DNA of 44,721 nt from Oscillospiraceae bacterium. Its GTDB lineage: Bacteria; Bacillota; Clostridia; Oscillospirales; Ruminococcaceae. Made by a program: the position numbers and the translations under genes. A model generated the notes under the pieces. That model ran no database searches and was not told where the DNA came from. It was given only the letters and a program-made list of their open reading frames with translations. Every line of letters begins with the position of its first letter. The stretch's first letter is position 1. Where the stretch lies: the NCBI GenBank assembly GCA_017462785.1, contig JAFTQJ010000085.1:1-44721 (forward strand), written 5' to 3'. This document shows positions 15,076-22,977 of this stretch, piece by piece.

Positions 15076-15756
15076 TTACTGATTGTATTTTTTATAGCCA
15101 GGATGCTTGCCCGTGACACCGTACTGTGCACGCATATTGCAAAGACGCTCGATGTTCTCTCTGGAAATCTCCTGTGCACCTCCGAGCAGATGTGCTGTCA
15201 GGCTGATCTTTGCAAACAGCTCCAATGTTTCCATGCGGTAGTACGCCGTGATGAGATCGGCACCCACTGTCAGTGCACCGTGATTCTGCAAAAGCATCAC
15301 ATCATGCTCCTGTAAATAGGGCTTGATCGCCTCGGGTACCTCGTCCGTGGACGGTGTGCCGTAGGGAGTGACCGGAACACTGCCGATGGCAATGACGGAC
15401 TCGATCATGGAGTATTCGTCCAGTGCCTTGTTTGCCACCGCATAGCCCGTTGCCGTTGCAGGATGTGCATGGAGCACGGCACCCACATCCGGACGCTCAC
15501 GATAGCAGCACAGATGCATCTTGATCTCCGAGGAAGGTCTTGCACCTGCAAGCCCCTCCAGCACATTGCCCTCTGCGTCAATGCGAACAAGCTTTTCCGG
15601 TGTGATAAAGCTCTTGCTGATGCCCGTGGGCGTTGCGAGGAAAGTGCCGTCCTCAAGTCTGACGGAAACGTTGCCGTCGTTCGCAGCAACCCAGCCGAGC
15701 TGCCACATTTTATGGCAGACATCACAGATTTCATCCTTGATTTCCATTAAGTTCAT
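15076..15756 (-). CDS. fucA: L-fuculose-1-phosphate aldolase FucA (class II)
   Basis: Cleaves L-fuculose-1-phosphate to dihydroxyacetone phosphate and L-lactaldehyde. The 226-residue protein has the class II aldolase zinc site: E77 in SSEIKMHL, H96 and H98 in LHAHPATA, and H159 in NHGALTVG; the phosphate-binding GNVSVR is at 28-33. ATG 15756 has AGGAGG 7 bp upstream; the frame is open to 15804 but that part lies at the promoter. First gene of the operon. No sugar transporter, regulator or lactaldehyde reductase is adjacent, so those steps are encoded elsewhere. Confidence 0.95.
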   Translation of the reverse strand: MNLMEIKDEICDVCHKMWQLGWVAANDGNVSVRLEDGTFLATPTGISKSFITPEKLVRIDAEGNVLEGLAGARPSSEIKMHLCCYRERPDVGAVLHAHPATATGYAVANKALDEYSMIESVIAIGSVPVTPYGTPSTDEVPEAIKPYLQEHDVMLLQNHGALTVGADLITAYYRMETLELFAKISLTAHLLGGAQEISRENIERLCNMRAQYGVTGKHPGYKKYNQ

Positions 15757-15802
15757 GATGTGACCTCCTGTAATTTGCATTTTACATAAAACTACCTCCA
15801 TC

Positions 15803-15831
15803 ATTATACACTATTTTTGTTGACTTGTCCA
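15803..15831 (-). promoter_or_regulatory. Sigma-A promoter of the fucA-fucK-fucI operon
   Basis: On the minus strand TGGACA (15831-15826), 17 bp spacer, TATAAT (15808-15803). It lies about 45 bp upstream of the fucA ATG. Confidence 0.8.
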
Positions 15832-15835
15832 GTGC

Positions 15836-15866
15836 TTTTTCAATATTTTCCTAATTTTTTCAATAT
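15836..15866 (-). promoter_or_regulatory. 11-bp direct repeat upstream of the fuc -35 (candidate activator site)
   Basis: TTTTTCAATAT occurs at 15836-15846 and 15856-15866 (plus strand), 20 bp apart, starting 5 bp upstream of the fuc -35. A two-turn spacing next to an imperfect -35 (TGGACA) is typical of an activator site. The regulator is unknown and not encoded beside it. Confidence 0.45.
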
Positions 15867-15924
15867 AATGCTACTGCATCCGCAGATTGCCAGATATTTT
15901 TTCAAAAAAATCCGGCTCCAGCTA

Positions 15925-15953
15925 TTGACGGAACGGGTGAAATTCGGTATAAT
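15925..15953 (+). promoter_or_regulatory. Sigma-A promoter of the rpe-to-dnaE gene run
   Basis: TTGACG (15925-15930), 17 bp spacer, TATAAT (15948-15953). No other clear promoter is seen before the end of dnaE. Confidence 0.85.
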
Positions 15954-16007
15954 AGAATAAGAGAATCGTCTGCGGAATTTCTGCGGATGCTCTATGGAGG
16001 TGTTAAT

Positions 16008-16682
16008 TTGGAAAATTTAATCTCAGCGTCCATCCTGAATGCAGATCTGCTGCATCTGGAGGATGTCATTCATAAATTAGAAACCGCCGGTGCAGACATG
16101 CTGCATTTTGATGTCATGGACGGCGTGTTTGTCAATAATATTTCTTTCGGAATGCCGCTGCTCAAAGCAATGGCAGGTGCAACTCATCTGTTCAAGGATG
16201 TGCACCTGATGATCACTGATCCCCTGAAATATGTGGATGCATTTGCACAGGCAGGGGCGGATCTCATTACATTCCATTATGAGAGCGTGAGCGATCCCTT
16301 CGCAGTTGTGGAGGCGATCCATGCGGCAGGCTGCAAGGCAGGCATTTCCATCAAGCCCTCGACCCCTGCAGAAGCGGTGATCCCGTTTCTGGACAAGGTG
16401 GATCTGGTGCTCGTGATGACCGTGGAGCCGGGCTTCGGCGGTCAGGGCTACATCCACGAAATGACCGAGAAGATCGAAGCGGTACGCCGTGCGATCTCCG
16501 GCTGGGACAGGGACATCATGCTGGAAGTGGACGGCGGCATCAACGGCGAAACCGCTGAAATCGCCTGCAAAGCCGGTGCGGATGTGCTGGTAGTGGGCAG
16601 CTATCTGTTCAGTCAGGAGGATATGACCGCTGCAATTGCAGGCATGCGGTTCGGCTCCGGAGAGGCTGAAGAAATTGAATAA
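16008..16682 (+). CDS. rpe: Ribulose-phosphate 3-epimerase
   Basis: Interconverts D-ribulose-5-phosphate and D-xylulose-5-phosphate in the pentose phosphate pathway. The 224-residue TIM barrel has SASILNADLLHLE, LHFDVMDGVFVNN (metal-binding His and Asp), DVHLMI, MTVEPGFGGQGYI (catalytic Asp region) and LEVDGGINGETAE. The start is taken as TTG 16008: GGAGG lies 7 bp upstream, and this gives the family's short N-terminus. An in-frame ATG at 15987 overlaps that Shine-Dalgarno and lacks its own. First gene of the long run that includes the Rnf-like genes. Confidence 0.96.
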   Translation: MENLISASILNADLLHLEDVIHKLETAGADMLHFDVMDGVFVNNISFGMPLLKAMAGATHLFKDVHLMITDPLKYVDAFAQAGADLITFHYESVSDPFAVVEAIHAAGCKAGISIKPSTPAEAVIPFLDKVDLVLVMTVEPGFGGQGYIHEMTEKIEAVRRAISGWDRDIMLEVDGGINGETAEIACKAGADVLVVGSYLFSQEDMTAAIAGMRFGSGEAEEIE

Positions 16683-17616
16683 GTTATTTGCAGAACGCAG
16701 AACACGCAGACCGGAATACTGGATCGTGCTTGTGTCGATCTGCATGATGAGCGTATTTTTCTACGGCATCCGTGCCGCCGCTGTTATGGGACTTGCTGCT
16801 GTTACGGCAGTGCTGACGGATTTTTTCTGTCTGTTCCTGCAAGGAAAGGCGTACCGCACAGCGGATCTTTCCAATGCAGCCGCAGCGGTGATCATGGTGC
16901 TGATGTTTCCGGCAACCATCCCGTATTCGATCGTGATCCTGAGCACGGTGTTCATGATCACAGTCGGCATTCATGCATTCGGCAGCCGTGGGGACTATCT
17001 TTTTCCGCCGGCGGCAGTGGGCTATCTGTTTGCACTGCTCTGCTGGAAACACGAGGTACTGCAATTTCCGGAGGCAGGTCAGCCGCTTGCGTTGTTCGGA
17101 AATGATGCCGCAGTCACGCCGTCCCTCAGCTCTGCCATTCTGACAGAGCGTGTTCTGAAAATGGACGTGCTCGACCTTCTGACCGGAGCCGCACCCTCCC
17201 CGATGGGAACGGGCTGCATCCTGCTTCTGGCAGTCGGTCTGCTGGTGCTGGTTTGCAGACGCTGCGTTTCCTACTGGGCGTTTTTGGGCTTTGTATTCAG
17301 CATCACCATGCTCTCGATGTGGGGCGTGATCCCGGCAGCAGTGCTGTTTTCAGCCAATATGCTGCTGTTTGCCCTGATGTTCCTGATCGGGGATATGGCT
17401 GCACCGCTGCAGGGAAGTTTTTCCGTGCTTTGCGGCAGTCTGATCACGGGCATGCTGACATGGGTCCTGCTTGAACAGTACCATCTCGAATATGCGGTCA
17501 TCATTGCAGTCCTGCTGACAAGTCCTGTCTGGCAGCTGCTCGCATCAATGGAAAAGTCAAGGCAGGAAAAGCGTGCTGCACTTGCCGCAGAACCGGCAGC
17601 AGGGGAGGAAGCATGA
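16675..17616 (+). CDS. RnfD/NqrB-like membrane protein lacking the flavinylation threonine
   Basis: A 313-residue polytopic protein aligning with RnfD: NKLFAERRTRRPEYW at the N-terminus, FYGIRAAAVMGLAAV, ADLSNAAAAVIMVLMFPATI, then FPPAAVGYLFAL where RnfD has its NPALAG-type turn. In RnfD and NqrB a threonine in the motif (S/T)GAT carries covalent FMN; here the motif reads LTGAAPS, so that residue is alanine (A173). The last 25 residues are charged and Ala/Glu-rich. Start probably TTG 16675 (GGAGAGG 8 bp upstream), overlapping the rpe stop; an upstream TTG at 16636 is less likely. It overlaps the next gene by ATGA. Function unknown. Confidence 0.85.
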   Translation: MNKLFAERRTRRPEYWIVLVSICMMSVFFYGIRAAAVMGLAAVTAVLTDFFCLFLQGKAYRTADLSNAAAAVIMVLMFPATIPYSIVILSTVFMITVGIHAFGSRGDYLFPPAAVGYLFALLCWKHEVLQFPEAGQPLALFGNDAAVTPSLSSAILTERVLKMDVLDLLTGAAPSPMGTGCILLLAVGLLVLVCRRCVSYWAFLGFVFSITMLSMWGVIPAAVLFSANMLLFALMFLIGDMAAPLQGSFSVLCGSLITGMLTWVLLEQYHLEYAVIIAVLLTSPVWQLLASMEKSRQEKRAALAAEPAAGEEA

Positions 17617-18191
17617 AAAAAACAAGATTTTCCGTTCTGGACGGACTCCTGCAAAAAAATGCGGTATTGGCGGAGGGCATGGTCATTGCACCGATCGTCG
17701 TCTGCTGCGATACGCTCCCGAAGGCTCTGATCCTGTCGCTTGCATTTGCATGCATCACCTTTCTGACCGTGATCATTGCTTCATTCTGCCCGAAAAAATT
17801 ACCCTATGCCGTGAAGGTCGTGTTCTACGCACTGACCGCTGCAATGGTGTACATTCCGGTTTCACTGCTCTGTGACTACCTGAATTATGCCTCCATCGGC
17901 ATTTATCTTCCGCTGCTTGCAGTCAATTCCATGATCGTGCTGCATTCCGAGCTGTATTTTTACAAGCTCCGCAGACGCACCATGGTACCGGCTCTCTTCT
18001 TTCATATTGCCGGCTTCTGCATGACAGCGATCCTGACCGGCCTTGTGCGTGAGATCCTCGCATACGGCACCATCTGCGGCAGAGCTGTGGATATGCCTCT
18101 GCTTTTGCAGGGCTTTTCTGCACCATGGGCAGGCTTCATTCTGCTCGGCGTGCTCTGTGCACTGCACAGAACGATATTCCCGAAGAAATAA
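17613..18191 (+). CDS. RnfE/NqrD-like membrane protein lacking both Fe-S cysteines
   Basis: A 192-residue protein with six hydrophobic helices, aligning with RnfE: DGLLQKNAVLAEGMVIAPIV corresponds to the family's WKNNxxLVQLLGLCPLL, and IYLPLLAVNSMIVLHSELYF to FIPLIVTNCIVVGRAEAFA; LVREILAYGT near 145 corresponds to LREIIGNGT. The two cysteines that help hold the [2Fe-2S] cluster in the RnfA/E (NqrD/E) core are replaced by A26 and S106. A CC pair at 31-32 is nearby but shifted by five positions. Its ATGA start overlaps the RnfD-like stop. Confidence 0.85.
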   Translation: MKKTRFSVLDGLLQKNAVLAEGMVIAPIVVCCDTLPKALILSLAFACITFLTVIIASFCPKKLPYAVKVVFYALTAAMVYIPVSLLCDYLNYASIGIYLPLLAVNSMIVLHSELYFYKLRRRTMVPALFFHIAGFCMTAILTGLVREILAYGTICGRAVDMPLLLQGFSAPWAGFILLGVLCALHRTIFPKK

Positions 18192-18203
18192 GGTGGCTCT
18201 GTT

Positions 18204-18845
18204 ATGTGGATATTTTCATCCCTGATCTCACTGCTTGCGGACAATCTGATCTTCACAAAGGCACTCGGTACAAGTACACTGATGGCTGCATCCAAGAATC
18301 GCTCCAATCTGGCGATCCTTTCTCTGATGATGACGCTTTTTTCCGTGCTTGGCTGTGTGCTGACGGGTGCTGCCTATCAGTTTTTGCCGCTTGCTGAACT
18401 GACCGTTTTTCCGTTCAGTTTTTTCCAGCCGCTTCTCTATGCGGCTGTCATTTCTGTGATCTACCTTCTGACCCTGCTCGTGCTCTACGCCGCAGGCGGT
18501 GAAAAGAGCCGCAAAGTCAGAAAGTACGTTCACCTTTCCGCATTCAACTGTGCTGTCATGGGCACCGTCCATCTGGCATTTCCGGCTGGATTGTTTGTCC
18601 GTGATGCCGTGACACCGGCGGAATTTTTAGGTCTGCATTTCTATTCCATTCCCCGACTGAGCATAACTGGCTCGCTTTTGTTCGGAATGCAGACAGGATT
18701 AGGTTTTATGCTGGCATCCCTCATACTGCTTGCAGTACGCAAACGCCTGTACAGTGAAACTGTTCCGGCAGCATTCAGGGGATTTCCGGCTGTTCTGGTA
18801 TATATTGGACTGATTTCTATGGCAGTCCATGCGATCGCTGCGTGA
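18204..18845 (+). CDS. RnfA/NqrE-like membrane protein retaining one of two Fe-S cysteines
   Basis: A 213-residue polytopic protein aligning with RnfA: LLADNLIFTKALGTSTLMAAS corresponds to VNNFVLxKFLGLCPFMGVS, so the first cluster cysteine is lost (S24). HLSAFNCAVMGTVHL matches LITTNCAVLGVAL and keeps the second cysteine (C116). GLGFMLASLILLAVRKRLYS and VPAAFRGFPAVLVYIGLISMA match the family's C-terminal helices. AGGTGG precedes the ATG. Third of three Rnf-like genes; the soluble electron-transfer subunits RnfB, RnfC and the flavoprotein RnfG are not nearby. It probably still forms an inverted membrane pair with the RnfE-like protein. Confidence 0.85.
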   Translation: MWIFSSLISLLADNLIFTKALGTSTLMAASKNRSNLAILSLMMTLFSVLGCVLTGAAYQFLPLAELTVFPFSFFQPLLYAAVISVIYLLTLLVLYAAGGEKSRKVRKYVHLSAFNCAVMGTVHLAFPAGLFVRDAVTPAEFLGLHFYSIPRLSITGSLLFGMQTGLGFMLASLILLAVRKRLYSETVPAAFRGFPAVLVYIGLISMAVHAIAA

Positions 18846-18895
18846 CCGAAGAGAAAAAAGGCACCGCAGCCTGAGAGAGGAGCATACAATTTCAT

Positions 18896-20098
18896 ATGAA
18901 ACTCAAACCGAAAGGACGAAAGATATATCGGTACAAGACACGCTTTGAGCGTCTGAAGGGCTTTCTCCGCAATTCCGGTGCCGTTTTCATGACCATTGCC
19001 GGCATTGGAGTGTTGGTTTTCGTTGGTTACAGTGCAGGCGGCCCCATTGTGGCATTTCTGGAGGAACAGAAGATCCTCACCCCCGCCTCAAGCATTGCTG
19101 AAACCGAAGCAGAACCGGCACAGACACAGGAGCCTTCCGACCCGACAGCGGAGTCTGTGACAGATGTTCCGGAGGAAACGAGCCTTCCTGCAGCTGAAGA
19201 AGTCTGGATGCAGGGCTATACCCTCATGCCCGAAGCACTCTTTACAGAAGATGCACTGCGTCAGGCAGTTGCCCGCGTACCGGAGGAAACGACCCATGTA
19301 TTCGTACCCCTGAAGGACAGGGGCGGCAGTCTGTATTTTGCCGCCGCTGTACAGGATGCTGGCATTTCCGGTGCGGTCGTTGCCGCCATGCCTCTGGAAA
19401 CCATCCGCAGCATCATTGCGGATGCCGGATACACCCCCTCCGCCGTCATCAACACCCTTGAGGATACGATCTATCCGCAGGCTTTCCCGAAGGCTGGCTA
19501 CACCATCGCCGGTACGGATACCTGCTGGCTCAATGCGGACGGAAAGCCCATGCTTTCACCGTTCAGTCCGATCGCCAAGGATTACCTCTGCACGCTGACC
19601 GCAGAGATCGCCGATGCAGGCTTTGCAGCGATCCTCTGTGAAGGATTGGCATTCCCTGATTTCTCGGAGGATGATCTTGCACAGCTCGACCCGAGAGCAG
19701 GTGCATCCGATCGGGGAACCGTTCTTGCACAGCTGCTGAATGCCATGCAGGAATCCGCCGGTGATGCACAGATGATCGTCAGCATCGACGGTGCACAGCT
19801 GCTGGCTGGCAGGGCAGAGCTGCTCCATGCAGGTACGCAGATCACACCGGATCATGCCGCTGTTACCATACAGTCCGGCACGGAATCCGAGCTTGCTGCA
19901 ATGCAGTCCGAGCTTCTGGAGATCCCCTGCGTATTCCTTTACAACGAGAAAAAAACACTGCCGGACAGCGTGAACCGTATTTTCCGGCAGGAAGAACAGA
20001 CAACAGAACGAACAGATACAACAGAAACATCCGAAACAACAGAATCAACAGATACTACAGAATCCGAAACCGGATCGGAGTCCACTTCCGCTTCATAG
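18896..20098 (+). CDS. Membrane-anchored putative glycosidase-like (DUF4015-type) protein with a Thr/Ser/Glu-rich tail
   Basis: A 400-residue protein with a basic N-terminus (MKLKPKGRKIYRYKTR), one helix at about 28-52 that anchors it with the rest outside, an acidic linker (about 65-105), and a globular domain at about 105-365 whose repeated beta/alpha pattern (THVFVPLKDRGGSLYFAA, GISGAVVAAMP, AGYTIAGTDTCWL, GFAAILCEGLAFPD, QMIVSIDGAQLLAG) suggests a TIM-barrel like that of the putative glycosidase family DUF4015. Catalytic residues cannot be named. The last 35 residues are low complexity. It sits 50 bp after the RnfA-like gene and 30 bp before hprK. Family call moderate. Confidence 0.65.
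   Translation: MKLKPKGRKIYRYKTRFERLKGFLRNSGAVFMTIAGIGVLVFVGYSAGGPIVAFLEEQKILTPASSIAETEAEPAQTQEPSDPTAESVTDVPEETSLPAAEEVWMQGYTLMPEALFTEDALRQAVARVPEETTHVFVPLKDRGGSLYFAAAVQDAGISGAVVAAMPLETIRSIIADAGYTPSAVINTLEDTIYPQAFPKAGYTIAGTDTCWLNADGKPMLSPFSPIAKDYLCTLTAEIADAGFAAILCEGLAFPDFSEDDLAQLDPRAGASDRGTVLAQLLNAMQESAGDAQMIVSIDGAQLLAGRAELLHAGTQITPDHAAVTIQSGTESELAAMQSELLEIPCVFLYNEKKTLPDSVNRIFRQEEQTTERTDTTETSETTESTDTTESETGSESTSAS
19996..20095 (+). repeat. Low-complexity tract encoding a Thr/Ser/Glu tail
   Basis: Degenerate repeats of ACA/GAA/ACT codons (ACAACAGAA, GATACAACAGAA, ACTACAGAATCC) encode the C-terminal tail of the upstream protein. Such tails are common in surface proteins, where they may be glycosylated or act as wall spacers. 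Confidence 0.7.
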
Positions 20099-20128
20099 CG
20101 GTTCTGAATTCCGAACGGAGGAATATAT

Positions 20129-21109
20129 ATGAAAAAAGGAGTGACACCTATGGCAGAAAAGTTTACCATAGCACTGAAAAAAATCATTGATGAATTCAAG
20201 CTTGAAGTCATCTATATGCCGAGGGATCCCGAGGAGATCATGATCGACGAAAATGATGTCAACCGTCCGGGACTTCAGCTGATGGGCTTCTATGAGTACT
20301 TCAATCCGGAGCGAATCCAGATCATCGGCAAGATGGAATTCGCCTACCTGTCCACCGTGGATGAAAAGACCCGTTACGAGCGTCTGGAACTGCTGATCTC
20401 CCAGAAGCTGCCGGCACTTGTCATCACCCGTGAGCTGCCGTATTTCTCTGAGATGCTGGAGCTTGCAAGAAAGTATGAAATGCCGCTTCTGAGAAGCAAG
20501 GAGAGCACCTCCAATTTCATGTCCGGTCTGATCGCTTTCCTGAACCTGAACCTTGCCCCCCGCATCACACGCCACGGCGTTCTGATCGAGATCTATGGTG
20601 AGGGCGTATTCATCACCGGCGAAAGCGGTGTCGGCAAGAGCGAAACCGCCATTGAGCTGGTAAAGCGTGGTCACCGTCTGATTGCGGACGATGCGGTCGA
20701 GATCCGCAAGGTTTCCAACATCAGTCTGGTCGGCAGCTCTCCGGACAATATCCGCCACTTCATGGAACTGCGTGGCATCGGCATCATCAATGCACGCCGC
20801 CTGTTCGGTATGGGTGCGGTCAAGCTGACGGAGAAGATCAGCCTCGTTGTCGAAATGGAGCTATGGAATCCGGAGAAGATCTACGACCGTATGGGCATGG
20901 ATACACAGTATGTTTCCCTGCTCGGTGTCAAGGTGCCGTCCCTGACCATTCCTGTCAAGCCCGGCAGAAACCTTGCAGTCATTTTGGAGGTTGCAGCAAT
21001 GAACAACCGTCAGAAGGAAATGGGATACAATGCAGGTGCAGAACTGATGAACCGTCTGGGTATGCAGATGGACACCACCGAATCCATCAAAAATTACGAC
21101 GAATTCTGA
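20129..21109 (+). CDS. hprK: HPr kinase/phosphorylase
   Basis: HprK phosphorylates HPr on Ser46 and reverses this, setting carbon catabolite control in Firmicutes. The 326-residue protein has the Walker A GESGVGKS (164-171), catalytic H149 in TRHGVLIE, acidic pair D187-D188 in HRLIADDAV, and the family signature ELRGIGIIN (213-221). ATG 20129 has GGAGG 7 bp upstream; ATG 20150 (MAEKFTI) has AAGGAG upstream and is a possible alternative. First of the conserved hprK-murB-rapZ-whiA-dnaE set. Cytoplasmic hexamer in the family. Confidence 0.97.
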   Translation: MKKGVTPMAEKFTIALKKIIDEFKLEVIYMPRDPEEIMIDENDVNRPGLQLMGFYEYFNPERIQIIGKMEFAYLSTVDEKTRYERLELLISQKLPALVITRELPYFSEMLELARKYEMPLLRSKESTSNFMSGLIAFLNLNLAPRITRHGVLIEIYGEGVFITGESGVGKSETAIELVKRGHRLIADDAVEIRKVSNISLVGSSPDNIRHFMELRGIGIINARRLFGMGAVKLTEKISLVVEMELWNPEKIYDRMGMDTQYVSLLGVKVPSLTIPVKPGRNLAVILEVAAMNNRQKEMGYNAGAELMNRLGMQMDTTESIKNYDEF

Positions 21110-21134
21110 TGCACCCTAACTTTGGAGGAATACT

Positions 21135-22034
21135 ATGAGAGAACAACTGCACAAGCTCTGTGAACAATACGGCTGTCGTCTGGAAACGGATGTGAAACTT
21201 TCACAGCACACCACATTCCGCATCGGAGGAACCGCTGATTTCTGGGCGGAGATCACCTGCATCGAGGGCATGCAGGCTCTGCTGCGTTTTTGCAGGGAAG
21301 AGGGGATCCCGTATTTTGTCCTTGGCAAAGGCAGTAATGTTCTTGCGTCCGATGACGGCTACCATGGTGTGATCCTGCATCTTGGCAATGCCTTTTCTGA
21401 GATCTCTGTATCCGGCACTACTATGACCTGTCAGGCAGGTGCCGGACTCGGTGCTGCTGCACGCATTGCAGCAGAGCATGGGCTGACCGGCATGGAGACC
21501 CTCAGCGGCATCCCCGGCACCATCGGCGGTGCACTTTATATGAATGCCGGTGCCTATGGCGGTGAAATGAAGGATGTTGTCACAAGCTGTGAATACCTGA
21601 CCGCAGAGGGCGAGCTTCGCACGATGAAGCTTGCAGAAATGGAGCTTTCCTACCGTCACAGCATTTTTGCGGAAAATAATGCTGTCATTCTCACTGTTAC
21701 GCTGGAGCTTCAGGAGGGTGACAAGGCGGTGATCCATTCCAGAATGGAAGAGCTTCTTATCCAGAGAAAGACCAAGCAGCCGCTGGAGTATCCGAGTGCC
21801 GGCAGTACGTTCAAGCGTCCGGCAGGCAGCTATGCATCCCTGCTGATCGACCAGTGCGGTCTGAAGGGCAGAGCTGTCGGTGATGCACAGGTCAGCGAGA
21901 AGCACTGCGGCTTTGTCATCAACAAGGGAAATGCTACCTGTGCACAGGTGATACAGCTCTGTGACGAGGTGCGGACTGTGGTGCAGGAGCAGACGGGCTA
22001 TGTCCTCGAATTGGAGCCGATCCTGCTCGGCTGA
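21135..22034 (+). CDS. murB: UDP-N-acetylenolpyruvoylglucosamine reductase MurB
   Basis: Second step of peptidoglycan precursor synthesis: NADPH reduction of UDP-GlcNAc-enolpyruvate to UDP-MurNAc. The 299-residue FAD protein has FRIGGTADFW, LGKGSNVLASDDGYHGVIL and GIPGTIGGALYMNAGAYGGE, and the catalytic serine in PSAGSTFKRPAG as in the short (type II) enzymes, with a C-terminal Glu in LELEPILLG. TTTGGAGG precedes the ATG. It lies 25 bp after hprK. Confidence 0.97.
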   Translation: MREQLHKLCEQYGCRLETDVKLSQHTTFRIGGTADFWAEITCIEGMQALLRFCREEGIPYFVLGKGSNVLASDDGYHGVILHLGNAFSEISVSGTTMTCQAGAGLGAAARIAAEHGLTGMETLSGIPGTIGGALYMNAGAYGGEMKDVVTSCEYLTAEGELRTMKLAEMELSYRHSIFAENNAVILTVTLELQEGDKAVIHSRMEELLIQRKTKQPLEYPSAGSTFKRPAGSYASLLIDQCGLKGRAVGDAQVSEKHCGFVINKGNATCAQVIQLCDEVRTVVQEQTGYVLELEPILLG

Positions 22035-22043
22035 TGATCTCAT

Positions 22044-22071
22044 GCTCCGCATTGTTCATGCAGTGCGGAGC
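22044..22071 (+). other. Hairpin between murB and rapZ
   Basis: GCTCCGCAT (22044-22052) pairs with GTGCGGAGC (22063-22071). There is no T-run after it, so it is not a normal terminator; it may stabilise or pause the long operon mRNA just before the rapZ ribosome-binding site. Confidence 0.5.
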
Positions 22072-22095
22072 TGATTGGAAAGGAGAGAATGGTTT

Positions 22096-22962
22096 ATGCA
22101 GTTAGTCATGATTACCGGCATGTCCGGTTCCGGAAAATCCATGGTCATGCAGGTGATGGAGGACATCGGTTACTATTGTATTGACAATCTTCCGCCCCAG
22201 CTGATCTCCACCTTCGTGGACATCTGCGAGCATTCCGAGGACGGTCTGAATAAGGTTGCCATTGCCGTGGACATCCGTTCCGGCGAAATGTTCACAGAGA
22301 TCTACCAGTGCTGGCGGAAGCTGAAAAAGAATCCCGAGCTGGATATTAAGGTGATCTTTACCGAAGCATCCGATGAAGTGCTCCTGACCCGTTACAAGGA
22401 AACACGCCGCAAGCATCCCCTCGATGACAAATGCGGCTCTTTGCAGGAAGCGATCGCCTACGAGCGTGAACAGCTCCAGCAGCTTCGCCCCATTGCGGAC
22501 TATTATTTTGAAACCTCCCACCTCAGTGCGGCACAGCTGAAGCAGGAGATCAAGACCATGTTCCTTGAGAAAAAGACCGATTCCATTCTGGTCAAGGTCA
22601 TGTCCTTCGGTTATAAATACGGCGTGTCCACGGAATCCGACCTCGTGCTCGATGTCAGATGCCTGCCCAATCCTTTCTATATTCCGGAGCTGAAATCCCA
22701 CACCGGCTGTGAAAGCTGTGTGCGTGATTATGTGATGCAGTTCCCCCAGTCCATGGAGCTGTTTGCAAAGATCCTTGACATGCTGGAATTCCTGCTGCCC
22801 CTCTATATTTCCGAGGGAAAGAGCCAGCTCGTCATTGCATTCGGCTGCACGGGCGGCAAGCACCGTTCCATCACCTTTGCAGAGCTGATCGGCGATGCAC
22901 TGCGTGAAAAGGGATATCGTGTGCACAAGATGCACAGGGATATTGCCAAGGACAGAGGATGA
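22096..22962 (+). CDS. rapZ: RapZ/YvcJ-family nucleotide-binding protein
   Basis: A 288-residue P-loop protein: Walker A GMSGSGKS (8-15) and the C-terminal region with FGCTGGKHRSITFAE. In E. coli RapZ controls GlmS through small RNAs; in Bacillus the homologue YvcJ binds nucleotides and affects competence, so the target here is not defined. ATG 22096 with AAAGGAGA upstream is chosen over a TTG at 22075. It is adjacent to whiA, as in most Firmicutes and Actinobacteria. Confidence 0.96.
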   Translation: MQLVMITGMSGSGKSMVMQVMEDIGYYCIDNLPPQLISTFVDICEHSEDGLNKVAIAVDIRSGEMFTEIYQCWRKLKKNPELDIKVIFTEASDEVLLTRYKETRRKHPLDDKCGSLQEAIAYEREQLQQLRPIADYYFETSHLSAAQLKQEIKTMFLEKKTDSILVKVMSFGYKYGVSTESDLVLDVRCLPNPFYIPELKSHTGCESCVRDYVMQFPQSMELFAKILDMLEFLLPLYISEGKSQLVIAFGCTGGKHRSITFAELIGDALREKGYRVHKMHRDIAKDRG

Positions 22963-22977
22963 CGGAGGTGAAACAGA

